Program-made: the position numbers and the translations under genes
Shown: positions 24,054-32,573 of the stretch, piece after piece
Position numbering within the stretch: position 1 is the stretch's first letter
Layout: each line of letters starts with the position of its first letter
Assembly (NCBI RefSeq): GCF_014205255.1
Contig: NZ_JACHNE010000001.1
Span: 3,658,001 to 3,722,000, forward strand
Direction: 5' to 3'
DNA: 64,000 nucleotides
Source of the DNA: Streptomyces caelestis
GTDB lineage: Bacteria; Actinomycetota; Actinomycetes; Streptomycetales; Streptomycetaceae
The notes under the pieces: model-generated
Databases searched by the model: none
What the model was told of the DNA's origin: nothing
Seen by the model: only the letters and a program-made list of their open reading frames with translations

Positions 24054-24713
24054 TCAGAGCTGGGCAGCGATGGCGTCGGCCATGGGCGGCGGAACGCCGA
24101 GGCGGGTACGCAGGGTTGGGGTGTCGATGGCCGTTCCGGTGCGGGCGTGGTGCTCGGCGGCGACTTTGCGGGCGTGCTCGACCAGGGCGGCCGGGACGGC
24201 GACCGGAGGCGGGGCCGACGGTGGAGCGGGTGCCGGGTCGGCCGCCGGTGGCATCGGTGGTTCTGGTGCAGGATCGGGCTCGTCGTCCTGGTTCTCGATG
24301 TCCTCGGGTTCCTGTTGGGCCACGGCGTTCCCGGTCTCGTCGGGCGACGCCGGCGGCGAGTGGACTAGGAGGGTTCCGCCAAGGAAAGCGACCGCGGGCC
24401 AGCCCGCGACGAGGATGCGGAGCCAGGCCGGCACGTGGTCCAGGTCGAGCAGTCCGGCTGTGGCCACGTTCGCTCCGAGGGACGCGGCGAGTGCGATCAG
24501 GAACCAGCACCACCCGGCCGCTTTCGCCTCCCCGGAGCGCAGTCGGCGCCAGGCAGCAACGAGCAGCAGGTCAACGCTGATCGGGTAGGCCCACGCTTTC
24601 CACCCGTCCTGTCCGGCCGCCGAGGCGACGTCGTGGAGGTGGGCGAAGGACAGCGCGGCGGCGATGACCGCCTGAACGAGCACCGCATCGACGCGGGCCA
24701 GGTGGGCACGCAT
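24054..24713 (-). CDS. spdB2: SpdB2-like membrane protein (DUF2637)
   Basis: 219 aa. The N-terminal half has four hydrophobic segments with the DUF2637 pattern (VQAVIAAALSFAHLHDVA, AWAYPISVDLLLVAAWR, WCWFLIALAASLGANVATAG, LRILVAGWPAVAFLGGTLL). The C-terminal half is Pro/Glu-rich and ends with a helix-turn-helix-like VPAALVEHARKVAAEHHARTG segment. SpdB proteins form part of the pore that carries plasmid DNA across hyphal septa, together with TraB. Directly downstream of the traB-like gene. Confidence 0.88.
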   Translation of the reverse strand: MRAHLARVDAVLVQAVIAAALSFAHLHDVASAAGQDGWKAWAYPISVDLLLVAAWRRLRSGEAKAAGWCWFLIALAASLGANVATAGLLDLDHVPAWLRILVAGWPAVAFLGGTLLVHSPPASPDETGNAVAQQEPEDIENQDDEPDPAPEPPMPPAADPAPAPPSAPPPVAVPAALVEHARKVAAEHHARTGTAIDTPTLRTRLGVPPPMADAIAAQL

Positions 24714-24792
24714 GCTGCGGCTCCTTCCGGTTCGGGCATGGGAGGGGTAGGGACAGGGCGTGAGGCGGTCACGCCGACCGAGGTTGCGCGGG

Positions 24793-26169
24793 TCAGTCGG
24801 TCACCGGTCGGGGCCGCACCGCCGGGCCCGGTGTCTCGACGGGCCGTACGGGCACATCGGGCCGGAAAGGCTTGAGCGCGGGCAGGTCGGGAACCAGGTG
24901 GGCCGACTCCCGGCAGGTCTCGGCCGCGTCGCCCAGCGACAAGTACGGCGTGCGGATGCGGGACCAGCCGCCTGAGGTGTCGCCCGCCACGGCGAGGCCG
25001 GGCCGTTCGGGGGCGATGGCGCAGGCGGCCGTGACCGCTTCGGGTGCGATATCGCCGAGCGCCATCTTCGCGGAGGCCTCGTCGTTCACCCGGTGGCAGA
25101 CGCGGCCGGTCAACTGCGCTCGCAGCATGGTGGCCCCCTTGCCCAGCTCGGCGCCGAAGCGCTGCCCGCAGACCTCCAGGTAGATGCCAGCCGCGCGACC
25201 GAGTTGGGCGAGCCGGATGAGCTGGGTGACCATCTCGTCCCGCCGTTCCTCGTCCTTCCTGGTGGCGACGAGGAACAGTTCAGCGACCTCGTCCACGAAC
25301 AGAACGAGGGGAACGGGGCGTTCGGACTCGGGCAGTCCCCAGACGTCCGAAGTGATTTCCTCGGCCGGAGTGTCCGGCGCGATGCCCTGCCGGGCCTTGA
25401 TCAGGTCGTAGCGGTCCTCCATTTCCTTCACGAGCACGGGCAGCAGCTCGGCGGCCTGCTCCGGATCGGTAGCCAGCGCGGACAGCCGAGGAGCGAACGG
25501 CGCCAGCTCCACACCACGCTTGCAGTCGATGCCGACCAGGGCGACCGGCTGAGAGGCGAGTCCGGCGATCAGGTGCCGCAGATACATGGACTTGCCCGAC
25601 AGCGTCGCGCCGAGGGTGAGTTGGTGGGGCACAGTCCGGTAGTCGCGCACGAAGGGCGTGGCGTCCTCCCGCAGGGCAACCGGAACGCTCAGCAATCCAA
25701 TGTCGATCTTGCGCGGCATCCGCACCCGGTGCAGGACATCGAAGCCGACAAGACGCAGTTCGACCACACCCGGCTTGACCGTCGAGACGTACACCGCATG
25801 AACGCCCCAGGCATGCCGCAGCCGTTCCGCCGAGGCGGCGACATCGGCCGGTTCCTGTCCCGGAGCGAGCCGGAGCCGGAGCCGCAGCCCTGTCGATGTG
25901 GGCCGGATGATGCCGCGACGCGGCGGTACGGGACGGACTTCACGGCGGGTGGTGGCCTTGACCGCCAGCATCCGCAGCCGGGACGGAGCCACGGTCAGGC
26001 CGCAGGCCTCCATGACCGAGCCGTACGAGCTGAGGAGCCGGGCCGTGGATATCGGCAGACCGACCGTGGACCAGTACACCCCGGGATGCTTGGCCCGGGC
26101 GTAGGCGGCCCCGCCGCCGAGTGCGGCGACAGGACCACCCACCTCCAGGAGTGTCGTCAGGTCGGTCAT
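24793..26169 (-). CDS. traSA: FtsK/SpoIIIE-type conjugal DNA translocase (TraB/TraSA)
   Basis: 458-aa ATPase that moves double-stranded element DNA between mycelia. A hydrophobic N-terminus (LEVGGPVAALGGGAAYARAKHPG) is followed by the motor domain with Walker A GATLSGKS (residues 187-194) and Walker B PLVLFVDEVAELF (about 293-305), and the end of the domain LGDIAPEAVTAACAIAPERPGLAV. ATG 26169 starts MTDLTTLLEV and overlaps the stop of the upstream regulator gene by 1 nt; the frame extends further but that overlaps another gene. It is probably repressed by the KorSA-like protein through sites at 26542-26630. Confidence 0.92.
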   Translation of the reverse strand: MTDLTTLLEVGGPVAALGGGAAYARAKHPGVYWSTVGLPISTARLLSSYGSVMEACGLTVAPSRLRMLAVKATTRREVRPVPPRRGIIRPTSTGLRLRLRLAPGQEPADVAASAERLRHAWGVHAVYVSTVKPGVVELRLVGFDVLHRVRMPRKIDIGLLSVPVALREDATPFVRDYRTVPHQLTLGATLSGKSMYLRHLIAGLASQPVALVGIDCKRGVELAPFAPRLSALATDPEQAAELLPVLVKEMEDRYDLIKARQGIAPDTPAEEITSDVWGLPESERPVPLVLFVDEVAELFLVATRKDEERRDEMVTQLIRLAQLGRAAGIYLEVCGQRFGAELGKGATMLRAQLTGRVCHRVNDEASAKMALGDIAPEAVTAACAIAPERPGLAVAGDTSGGWSRIRTPYLSLGDAAETCRESAHLVPDLPALKPFRPDVPVRPVETPGPAVRPRPVTD

Positions 26170-26525
26170 CAGGCAGCGGCCCCGGTGGCGGCCGGGAACG
26201 CGGCCGGAGTCACGGCGGCGGCGCGGTAGGCGATGCCGTGGCGCTGCTGCCCGTTGAAGACGCTCTCCCACGGCCGGGCCACCAGACCCGGCAGCGAGAC
26301 CGGAGCCCCGAGCGTCAGCCCCTCGGACACTCCGCTCTCCGGAACGGTGACCTTGATCAGCGACGATTCGCCGTCCTCCAGGTAGACGACGCCGATCGTC
26401 ATCAGGGCCTCTCCGCTGGTGGCGTCCTTGGCGATCTCGCCGGTCTGCCGGTCGCGGACCTTGGGCTCGGGCGCCTCGGTCAGCAGGATCGTTGCGGCGG
26501 AGGTCTCTACACGGATGGTGCGCAA
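26169..26525 (-). CDS. SCO3933-family AICE regulatory protein
   Basis: 118 aa from TTG 26525 (GGGAAGAAG upstream): starts (M)RTIRVETSAATILLTEAPEPKV, contains RDRQTGEIAKDATSGEAL and ends GLVARPWESVFNGQQRHGIAYRAAAV. The pattern PEPKxxxRxTGE and W-----GRHGIAFRA is that of the SCO3933-like proteins found just upstream of tra in AICEs. Their exact role is unclear; a part in transfer is inferred. Its promoter region contains two repressor sites. The ORF continues upstream of 26525 but crosses those sites. Confidence 0.75.
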   Translation of the reverse strand: MRTIRVETSAATILLTEAPEPKVRDRQTGEIAKDATSGEALMTIGVVYLEDGESSLIKVTVPESGVSEGLTLGAPVSLPGLVARPWESVFNGQQRHGIAYRAAAVTPAAFPAATGAAA

Positions 26526-26541
26526 GAACTTCTTCCCATCC

Positions 26542-26630
26542 ACTCGTCTATACAAGATACGGTGTTCGAACCCGATCTCCGGGAACGGCAACCACCTTGC
26601 TACACAACTTGCCCACTCGTCTATACGAGT
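26542..26630. promoter_or_regulatory. Two KorSA-type operators upstream of the transfer operon
   Basis: Site A at 26542-26556 reads ACTCGTCTATACAAG. Site B at 26615-26630 is a perfect palindrome ACTCGT-CTAT-ACGAGT. The centre GTCTATAC fits the GT-N-TA-N-AC consensus of HutC-type GntR repressors, and such a repressor is encoded at 26693. The sites lie 16 and 89 bp upstream of the regulator start, ideal for repressing transfer genes. Confidence 0.75.
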
Positions 26631-26692
26631 AAGCCTGTTGGGGTGTACGAGTTCGGGAAAGCAGGCCCCGCGCACCACCGCCGATCAGGCGC

Positions 26693-27481
26693 TCACGTCG
26701 CCGGGAGCTGGTACGACAGGACGTAGGCGTCGGCCGCCATGACCGTGTCGCAGACCTCCACGGCCCGTCCCTCCTGGTCGAACGCGGTCCGGATCAGGTG
26801 AATGACCGGCACGCCGGAGGCCAGCCGCAGCGTTCGCACCTCATCAGGCGAGGGCATCCGGGCACGGATCTCTTCCTCGAAGTGGTCGAGGCGGTGCCCC
26901 AGCTCCTCAAGCCGGGCATAGATGCCGCCGGGCCCGGGGTTCGGCTCGGCGATCGGCGTACCGCGCGCGATGTCGAGCGGCAGATACGAGGTGGCGAACT
27001 CCACCGGCCGCCCGTCCAGCAGATACCGGCGGCGCCGGGCCAGCACCCGCCGCACGGACCCGAGCCGGGTGGAGACGTCCTGACTGGCCTTCTCCTCCTT
27101 GACCTCCAGGCTGTCCACCTGCGGGTGACTGCCGGCGGCGTCGGCCTCCACGATGAACGCGGACTTTCCCTGCTCGCGGTGGCGCCGGGCGAACCGGTCG
27201 GAGGCGAGCCGCCGTACAGGCGGTCGTGGTCGCACGAAGACGCCCTTGCCGTGCTCGGCGTGCACCAGGCCCTCGCCCTGGAGGACGGAGAAGGAGTTTC
27301 GAACCGTCATACGGGAAACCCCGTAATGCTCGACAAGCTCCGCCTCGGAGGGCAGCTTTTCGCCCTCCTTGAACCGCCCACGGTCGATGGCCTCGCGCAG
27401 CTGGTCGGCGATCTGCCGGAAGACCGCACGATCGCTCGTGGGGTCGAGATCGCCGAGGAGGCCGGAGGAAAGAGAGGGCAC
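26693..27481 (-). CDS. korSA: GntR/HutC-family repressor, KorSA-like
   Basis: 262-aa transcription repressor. GntR winged helix at about residues 18-85 (FRQIADQLREAIDRGRFKEGEKLPSEAELVEHYGVSRMTVRNSFSVLQGEGLV) and a UTRA ligand-sensing domain (about 95-258). In pSAM2, KorSA of this family keeps transfer and replication off by repressing pra and itself. An operator-like site (27497-27509) lies just upstream of the start, so autorepression is likely. The gene is divergent from the pif-like Nudix gene with an 83-bp gap. Confidence 0.9.
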   Translation of the reverse strand: MPSLSSGLLGDLDPTSDRAVFRQIADQLREAIDRGRFKEGEKLPSEAELVEHYGVSRMTVRNSFSVLQGEGLVHAEHGKGVFVRPRPPVRRLASDRFARRHREQGKSAFIVEADAAGSHPQVDSLEVKEEKASQDVSTRLGSVRRVLARRRRYLLDGRPVEFATSYLPLDIARGTPIAEPNPGPGGIYARLEELGHRLDHFEEEIRARMPSPDEVRTLRLASGVPVIHLIRTAFDQEGRAVEVCDTVMAADAYVLSYQLPAT

Positions 27482-27496
27482 GTGTACTCCTTTAGG

Positions 27497-27509
27497 TATC
27501 TAGACGAGT
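27497..27509. promoter_or_regulatory. Operator between korSA and the Nudix gene
   Basis: TATCTAGACGAGT is the reverse complement of ACTCGTCTAGATA, the common repressor-site motif of this element. It is 16 bp from the korSA start and 56 bp from the Nudix start, so one site could control both directions. Confidence 0.6.
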
Positions 27510-27564
27510 GGGCGAGCTTTGTTGCTACGGTGGAGAGCCTAGCCATCCGAGAGGGCAGAGGAAC

Positions 27565-27996
27565 GTGAGCACCGACCGTCCGCACTCCGTGAGCGTCGCC
27601 GGAGTCATCGTCGACGACCAGGGCCGGGCCCTCTTGATCAAACGCCGCGACAACGGCCACTGGGAACCCCCGGGCGGCATCCTCGAACGCGAGGAAACCA
27701 TTCCCGAGGCCCTTCAGCGCGAAGTTCTCGAAGAGACCGGCATCAAGATCGGGCTTCCCGCGACTCTGACCGGGATCTACAAGAACATGACGGGCCTGAT
27801 CGTCTCCATGGTCTTCCGCTGTGAGGCCGCCGACGGCACGCCCACCACCGGGGACGAGACCCGCGCACTGCGCTGGGCCACCCGTGAAGAGGTCATCGAA
27901 CTCACCGACGAGGCATACGCGATCCGCGTCCTGGACGCACTCGACGCGGTATCCCCGCCGGCCATCCGCGCCCACGATGGCGTGAAACTCGTCTAG
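27565..27996 (+). CDS. pif: Nudix protein, Pif-like (transfer immunity factor)
   Basis: 143 aa from GTG 27565 (AGAGGAAC upstream). The Nudix box GGILEREETIPEALQREVLEETGI (split here: GGILEREETI then PEALQREVLEETGI) at about residues 37-60 fits GX5EX7REUXEEXGU with all catalytic residues. pSAM2 Pif, which makes the host refuse a second copy of the element, is also a Nudix-domain protein located beside korSA. Equivalent position and divergence from korSA support the name. A general nucleotide-hydrolase housekeeping role cannot be ruled out. Confidence 0.82.
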   Translation: MSTDRPHSVSVAGVIVDDQGRALLIKRRDNGHWEPPGGILEREETIPEALQREVLEETGIKIGLPATLTGIYKNMTGLIVSMVFRCEAADGTPTTGDETRALRWATREEVIELTDEAYAIRVLDALDAVSPPAIRAHDGVKLV

Positions 27997-28036
27997 CGCG
28001 AACCCGCTGCACATGGCGGCCTACCAGCACGAAGGA

Positions 28037-28052
28037 ACTTGTATGCACGAGT
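28037..28052. promoter_or_regulatory. Operator overlapping the start of the anti-sigma-like gene
   Basis: ACTTGTATGCACGAGT matches the reverse complement of site A (ACTTGTAT-A/G-ACGAGT). It covers the ATG at 28043, so binding would block initiation and probably elongation. Confidence 0.5.
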
Positions 28053-28468
28053 ATACGAGCACCGCCCGGGTCTGGGGACTCACTTGCCCAGGATTTCCGG
28101 AAGAGGTCAGTCGGGCCCGCCGCTGGACACGGGACATCCTGCGGGGATCCCCCCTGGCCGACGACGCCGAACTGATCGTGAGCGAGCTGAGCGCGAACGC
28201 GATCCTCCACACGGCAAGCGGCGGGGAAGGCAGCTTCCACTTGGCCCTCGCGGTCTCCCCCAAGGTGGTCGCCCTGTCGGTCACCGACGAGGGAGGGACG
28301 GGCACCGCCCCGAAGGTCGAGCACCAGGACCAGGACGCGGTACACGGCCGCGGCTTGGGCATGGTCAGCGTCATCGCACACCGGGTCGTCGTCCACGGCA
28401 GCCACAGCGGCTACACCGTCACCGCCGAACTCTTCACGGACACCCAGCCGGAAGGTCACCCGTGCTGA
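28043..28468 (+). CDS. ATP-binding anti-sigma-factor-type regulator
   Basis: 141 aa from ATG 28043 (GAAGGA upstream; an ATG at 28013 has none). A single GHKL ATPase domain with N box ELIVSELSANAILHTASG, G1 box VTDEGG and G2 box HGRGLGMVSV, as in the RsbW/SpoIIAB-like proteins that Streptomyces has in large numbers. These kinases bind sigma factors or phosphorylate anti-anti-sigma partners. Here it is plasmid-borne, lies in the immunity operon after pif and may be under KorSA control. The partner sigma factor is not encoded nearby. Confidence 0.82.
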   Translation: MHEYTSTARVWGLTCPGFPEEVSRARRWTRDILRGSPLADDAELIVSELSANAILHTASGGEGSFHLALAVSPKVVALSVTDEGGTGTAPKVEHQDQDAVHGRGLGMVSVIAHRVVVHGSHSGYTVTAELFTDTQPEGHPC

Positions 28469-28848
28469 TGGACAAGCCCCAGCGGGGATTCTGGTGCGAG
28501 TGCTGGACGCAGGACCTCAACGACGAGACAGGGTGGCCGGCACTCCGAGCATCGTTCGACGCCTACTCGGCACCACAGGCGGACAGATGGGTAGCGGTCG
28601 CCCTGCGCACCATCTCACCGGCACTCGACCCGGACGCCTCTGACGAGGCCTGGACCTGGCTCTACGACGGTCGCATCGATACGCGACGAGCCCTCTTACG
28701 CATGGAAGCCTGCACGGTCTCTGTGAACCACGCCAGCACCCGCATCACCTGGACGATCCGGCCAGTGGTCTTCCTGCCGCTGGCCCACCGCCAAGGCGTG
28801 CAACTTCCAGCCTGCGCATACGGCTTCACGCCCCGCACCACAGACTGA
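28468..28848 (+). CDS. Hypothetical AICE protein, 126 aa
   Basis: Starts at ATG 28468 overlapping the upstream TGA (or GTG 28462), giving MDKPQRGFWCECWTQDLNDE, a Trp/Asp/Ala-rich middle (DEAWTWLYDGRIDTRRALLRMEACTVSV) and ending QLPACAYGFTPRTTD. No known domain was recognised. Translational coupling to the anti-sigma-like gene suggests a joint function; it could be a partner or effector of that ATPase. Confidence 0.6.
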   Translation: MDKPQRGFWCECWTQDLNDETGWPALRASFDAYSAPQADRWVAVALRTISPALDPDASDEAWTWLYDGRIDTRRALLRMEACTVSVNHASTRITWTIRPVVFLPLAHRQGVQLPACAYGFTPRTTD

Positions 28849-29330
28849 GTTACAACTTTCTCTACTGGTTCAAGGCGGCTCGCTCCGCTCACCGCACGCG
28901 GCCCGGCCCCCGGCCGGGCCTGCGCTCCTGTCTCCGCCCCGCTCCAGCCCGGCCGGCGCCCGTACCGCTACTGAGCAATCAGCCGCCTGCCGTCAGAGAA
29001 CGGTACGTCGTGGCTGGGGCGGTCGGCTCCACGGCTTTACGGAGCCACTTTGGCGCGAGCCTCGAAGATCATGGCCCCAACGTCGTGCTTTACCGGGCAG
29101 GTCCACAGACTGCCCGACGCGCCGGAAGCTTACGGGGCCATGATCACTCGCGCCAAAGCAGCGCCACCCCAAAGCCGCTCCACCGACCTTCGCGAGTTGG
29201 ACAAGCGGTAGCACGCAAGGTGCACACAACAACGACACTCACCCCCCCCTGTCGCTCATGAGGCCTACGAGGTAACGGTATGGCAACAAGACCCATGCGA
29301 GCCGCGCGTTCCTGAAAGGATTTTTAGTCC
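28849..29330. other. Intergenic region with nested inverted repeats
   Basis: 482 bp between the AICE backbone and its cargo gene. CTTTGGCGCGAG (29048-29059) pairs with CTCGCGCCAAAG (29147-29158), GATCATGGCCCC (29067-29078) pairs with GGGGCCATGATC (29134-29145), and an inner stem CGGGCAG/CTGCCCG (29094-29116) closes the centre. On one strand this forms a cruciform of about 110 nt. It may be a single-strand or double-strand origin, a transfer locus or a mobile-repeat remnant. The cargo promoter must lie between 29160 and 29330. Confidence 0.75.
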
Positions 29331-32300
29331 ATGCCCCTGGCGCCACAAAAAGAAGAAAGGGACGGGATACTCACCGTGGGTGACTTCGCTATAGAAATCC
29401 TGGAGGCCGATAACAATAAGCGTGGAGATTTATTTGGCCGTCTCATACAGGACGTTTTCCACACCCTGGGCTATGAAGACTGTGTGCTCAACCTGCACAA
29501 GAGCGGCCGAGAGTTGGACGTCACAGCAACTCACAGGACCGAAGATCGGCTCTTGGTTGCCGAGTGTAAGGCAAAGTCCGAAAAGATCGGCGGCGACGAA
29601 CTCAACAAATTTGCCGGAGCCGTCGAAGTTGAAAGGAGGAAGTCTTCTGCACCGATTTCCGCATACTTTATCTCTCTTAGCGGTTATAAAGTAACAGCCC
29701 TAGAGCAGGAGAGAGAGGCCCAGGGCCGTATGACCCTGCTAGACGGCCAGCAGGTGGTAGAGGAGCTAATACGAGGCCGGGTAATCGTCACGCGGAGTCA
29801 AGCCGCTTTGGTCGCAGGTTCGTGCACGGATCTCCCTGCGGACGCAAGACTCTCTAAAAGATCCATGATCCTTGCCCACGAAATCGGGTGGATATGGGCC
29901 ATGTTTTTCTCTGTCGATGGCGAGGATTCTCTTTTTACACTCGTTCATGCGGACGGGCACCGCCTGAGCCTCGACCTAGTGGAGCAAGTACTCCAAAGCG
30001 ATGAGTCCCACAAAGGAATTTTCCAACAACGAAAGTATCTACACCCAAGAGGGCTGAGCAAAGGAGCCGAAGAGAATCGCCAGGAAGCCCGCGATGAGTA
30101 TCTATCCTATATTGCACGGGAGTGTGGAGAAATTACCCTGGAAGGGCTTCCAGCGGATGAAAACCTTGGCTCTAGGCGCATACGACTGGAGTCTCTCTAT
30201 GTACCCACTTATGTAGAACGGGCTTACGTTTCCGGGGGGGAGGAGGCTGAAGAAGAGCAGGTTAAGCGCATCCCCTTTGCTGAAGCTCTGAGTGCAGATA
30301 GGCACCTAGCTCTACTCTCACCGCCCGGGGGAGGAAAAACGACCCTCTTGAAGCGGCTCGCCGTAGCCTACGGTGGATTCGGTCGACGCTCGGAAGTCAA
30401 CGACGCTCTTCCAGATGAGAACTGGTTTCCTCTGCTTATCCGTTGTCGACAGCTGGGGCCTCACGTAAGATCTCCTATCCTGACTTCCCTCGGCAGTCTC
30501 ATGAATAATGCCGAACGCCCAGACTTGTCAGAGACATTTGAGCAACTTGTTGCCCAGCTCCTTAAAGGAGGTGAGGCTATCCTTCTTGTTGATGGGCTGG
30601 ACGAAATCAACGACCCGAGTGATAGAGCAACTTTCGCAGCCCAGTTGCGCACTTTCATCGGGACATATCCGCAAGTGCGAGTAGTCGTAACGTCCAGAGA
30701 AGCTGGCTTCAGAGTCGTATCCGGTGCTATGTCGAGTGTTTGCCAGCTCTTCCGTATCTCTGATCTTTCATCTACCGGAATTAGAAAGCTTTGCTCGGCC
30801 TGGCATCGAGAAGTAGTGGGTGACTCGGAAACAGCAGGACGCGAACTCGCCGAAGCAGTGCTTTCGAACGGGCGAGTTCGACAACTGGCTGTTAATCCAT
30901 TGCTCCTGACCACACTATTGCTAGTTAGACGCTGGTTGGGGGAGCTCCCTTCTCGCCGGAGCATTCTATACGGAAAAGCGATCGAAGTTCTACTCATGAC
31001 GTGGAATACCGAGGCTCGCGCTCCTCTAGATCAGGAAGAAGTAATACCTCAGTTGGCCTACGCTGCCTTCGTTATGATGTCAAATAAGGAGCAGTCTGTC
31101 AGCGCCAGAAGATTGAGAGGGATCCTCGACGATGCCCGTCGCGAGATGCCTGAAGTTCTTGGATATGCACGCATTTCCTCAGGGGAGCTAATCGAGCGCG
31201 TTGAAGATAGAAGTAGTCTATTGGTGCAAAGTGGCCATGTCGCCGAGGAAGGGCAAATACGTCCGCTCTTTGAATTCAAGCACCTGACGTTTCAGGAGTA
31301 CTTGGCCGCTCTGGCAACCGTTCACTCATACCTCCCGCAGCGTGGCGAATACCTGTCTACTAGTGAAATTTTGGAGTCGCGAGTCGCTGATGCGTCCTGG
31401 CAGCAGGTAGTACCGCTTGCTGCGTCGCTCTCAAGCCCTCGTGAGGCCAAGGCTCTGGTGGAGCTATTGATGCGCAAGACGGAAGAGCTCGGGGTCACGG
31501 AGCGAGGGCTTTACAAGAAGGCCGACAGCTATCCCCCCTATGACAACCTGTTGCAGTGCCTCTCTGACGAGGTGCTCATCCCGCCCGTATTGGTTCGCGA
31601 GGCCATTGACATTCTGCTCCGCCATGGTACCCACATGGCAAATCCTGCTGTTGCTCTTCGGAAGACTAAGTTTGCTCGCGAAATAGAAGAAATCGCTTTC
31701 GCTGGCTACGAAATGGGGAACCCGCGGGAACGAGCTGATTATTCTCACGCTCTCGCGATCAGCCATATCGATCAACATGACCTTCACGGGGAATCGCTTC
31801 TAGCGGCCGTGGTTTCCGGTATAGGGAACCCTGATTTGCGAACTCACGTGGTTGCCTGCACCACCGCTATGCACATGAGTTTCCGAGCGCGGCGTCCAAG
31901 GGGGCTCGATGAGGAGGAGGTGGTCGATTCAGTCGAGGACATCGAGGCAGAGGTCTCAGACGACGAGGCTGCGGTATGGGAAGAAGATTATCTTGACAGT
32001 GGAATGGCGGACGAATGGCCAGAGCTTCGCCTGTCGGACATTCCAAGGGTTGATCGAATTGCCGCAGAGGTTAGCCCACTTCTAATGTCGACGCTGCTTG
32101 ACGAGGAAAAGGAGGAGCGGATATTTCCCGTCATGTGGGCGCTGTGCTGGGCTTCGGCTTTTTCTCAGTTCAGCATGGACGATGTGTGTGCGGCTTTGAT
32201 GAAGCTCATTCGACTTCTCTTGAATCACCCATCATCGGAGATGCGCAGGTTCTCGGCATGGACAATCTGGAGCCTCCCCCTGCTAGAAAGTAATGAGGCA

Positions 32301-32573
32301 TTCTTGGCGAGCTTCGAAGCATCCTTCAATGACGAAAAGGATGCTATTTTCGCCTTGCTCAAGGAGGGTGTAGCTAAACCGGGAAGCGGCGCCGACACTC
32401 TGTCATCTGATATCCACAGGGCCGCACTCGTAATTACTGAATATCTAGACGGACCCGTCGCGGAAGAGGAACGGCATCAGGCACTCCGAGATATTGCCGA
32501 GTCGTATGATAAGAGCTGGGCAAGGGTCATGCTCAAACGCTTCCATGGCGAGACCGAAACGTCTGAGCCCTAG
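29331..32573 (+). CDS. Nuclease-NACHT (STAND) anti-phage protein
   Basis: 1080-aa multidomain protein. N-terminus (1-150): Mrr-like PD-(D/E)xK nuclease domain with GRLIQDVFHTLGYED, Asp63 in GRELDV and Glu78-x-Lys80 in LLVAECKAK. Centre: NACHT NTPase with Walker A PPGGGKTT (331-338) and Walker B ILLVDGLDEI (417-426), sensor-like VVVTSREAGF, and the NACHT-associated HLTFQEYLAALA near 650. C-terminus (about 680-1080): helical repeats suited to recognising a phage ligand. Bacterial NACHT proteins with this build defend against phage. Base composition is clearly lower in GC than neighbours and codon 34 is TTA (29430-29432), so translation would depend on the bldA tRNA. AAAGGA lies 11 nt upstream of the ATG. 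Confidence 0.88.
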   Translation: MPLAPQKEERDGILTVGDFAIEILEADNNKRGDLFGRLIQDVFHTLGYEDCVLNLHKSGRELDVTATHRTEDRLLVAECKAKSEKIGGDELNKFAGAVEVERRKSSAPISAYFISLSGYKVTALEQEREAQGRMTLLDGQQVVEELIRGRVIVTRSQAALVAGSCTDLPADARLSKRSMILAHEIGWIWAMFFSVDGEDSLFTLVHADGHRLSLDLVEQVLQSDESHKGIFQQRKYLHPRGLSKGAEENRQEARDEYLSYIARECGEITLEGLPADENLGSRRIRLESLYVPTYVERAYVSGGEEAEEEQVKRIPFAEALSADRHLALLSPPGGGKTTLLKRLAVAYGGFGRRSEVNDALPDENWFPLLIRCRQLGPHVRSPILTSLGSLMNNAERPDLSETFEQLVAQLLKGGEAILLVDGLDEINDPSDRATFAAQLRTFIGTYPQVRVVVTSREAGFRVVSGAMSSVCQLFRISDLSSTGIRKLCSAWHREVVGDSETAGRELAEAVLSNGRVRQLAVNPLLLTTLLLVRRWLGELPSRRSILYGKAIEVLLMTWNTEARAPLDQEEVIPQLAYAAFVMMSNKEQSVSARRLRGILDDARREMPEVLGYARISSGELIERVEDRSSLLVQSGHVAEEGQIRPLFEFKHLTFQEYLAALATVHSYLPQRGEYLSTSEILESRVADASWQQVVPLAASLSSPREAKALVELLMRKTEELGVTERGLYKKADSYPPYDNLLQCLSDEVLIPPVLVREAIDILLRHGTHMANPAVALRKTKFAREIEEIAFAGYEMGNPRERADYSHALAISHIDQHDLHGESLLAAVVSGIGNPDLRTHVVACTTAMHMSFRARRPRGLDEEEVVDSVEDIEAEVSDDEAAVWEEDYLDSGMADEWPELRLSDIPRVDRIAAEVSPLLMSTLLDEEKEERIFPVMWALCWASAFSQFSMDDVCAALMKLIRLLLNHPSSEMRRFSAWTIWSLPLLESNEAFLASFEASFNDEKDAIFALLKEGVAKPGSGADTLSSDIHRAALVITEYLDGPVAEEERHQALRDIAESYDKSWARVMLKRFHGETETSEP

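Noticed and set aside
26526..26678. Upstream extension of the SCO3933-like regulator
   Set aside because: Crosses two repressor sites and an AT-rich promoter region; family members start at the M/L-R-x-I-x-V-x-T-S position, which fits TTG 26525.
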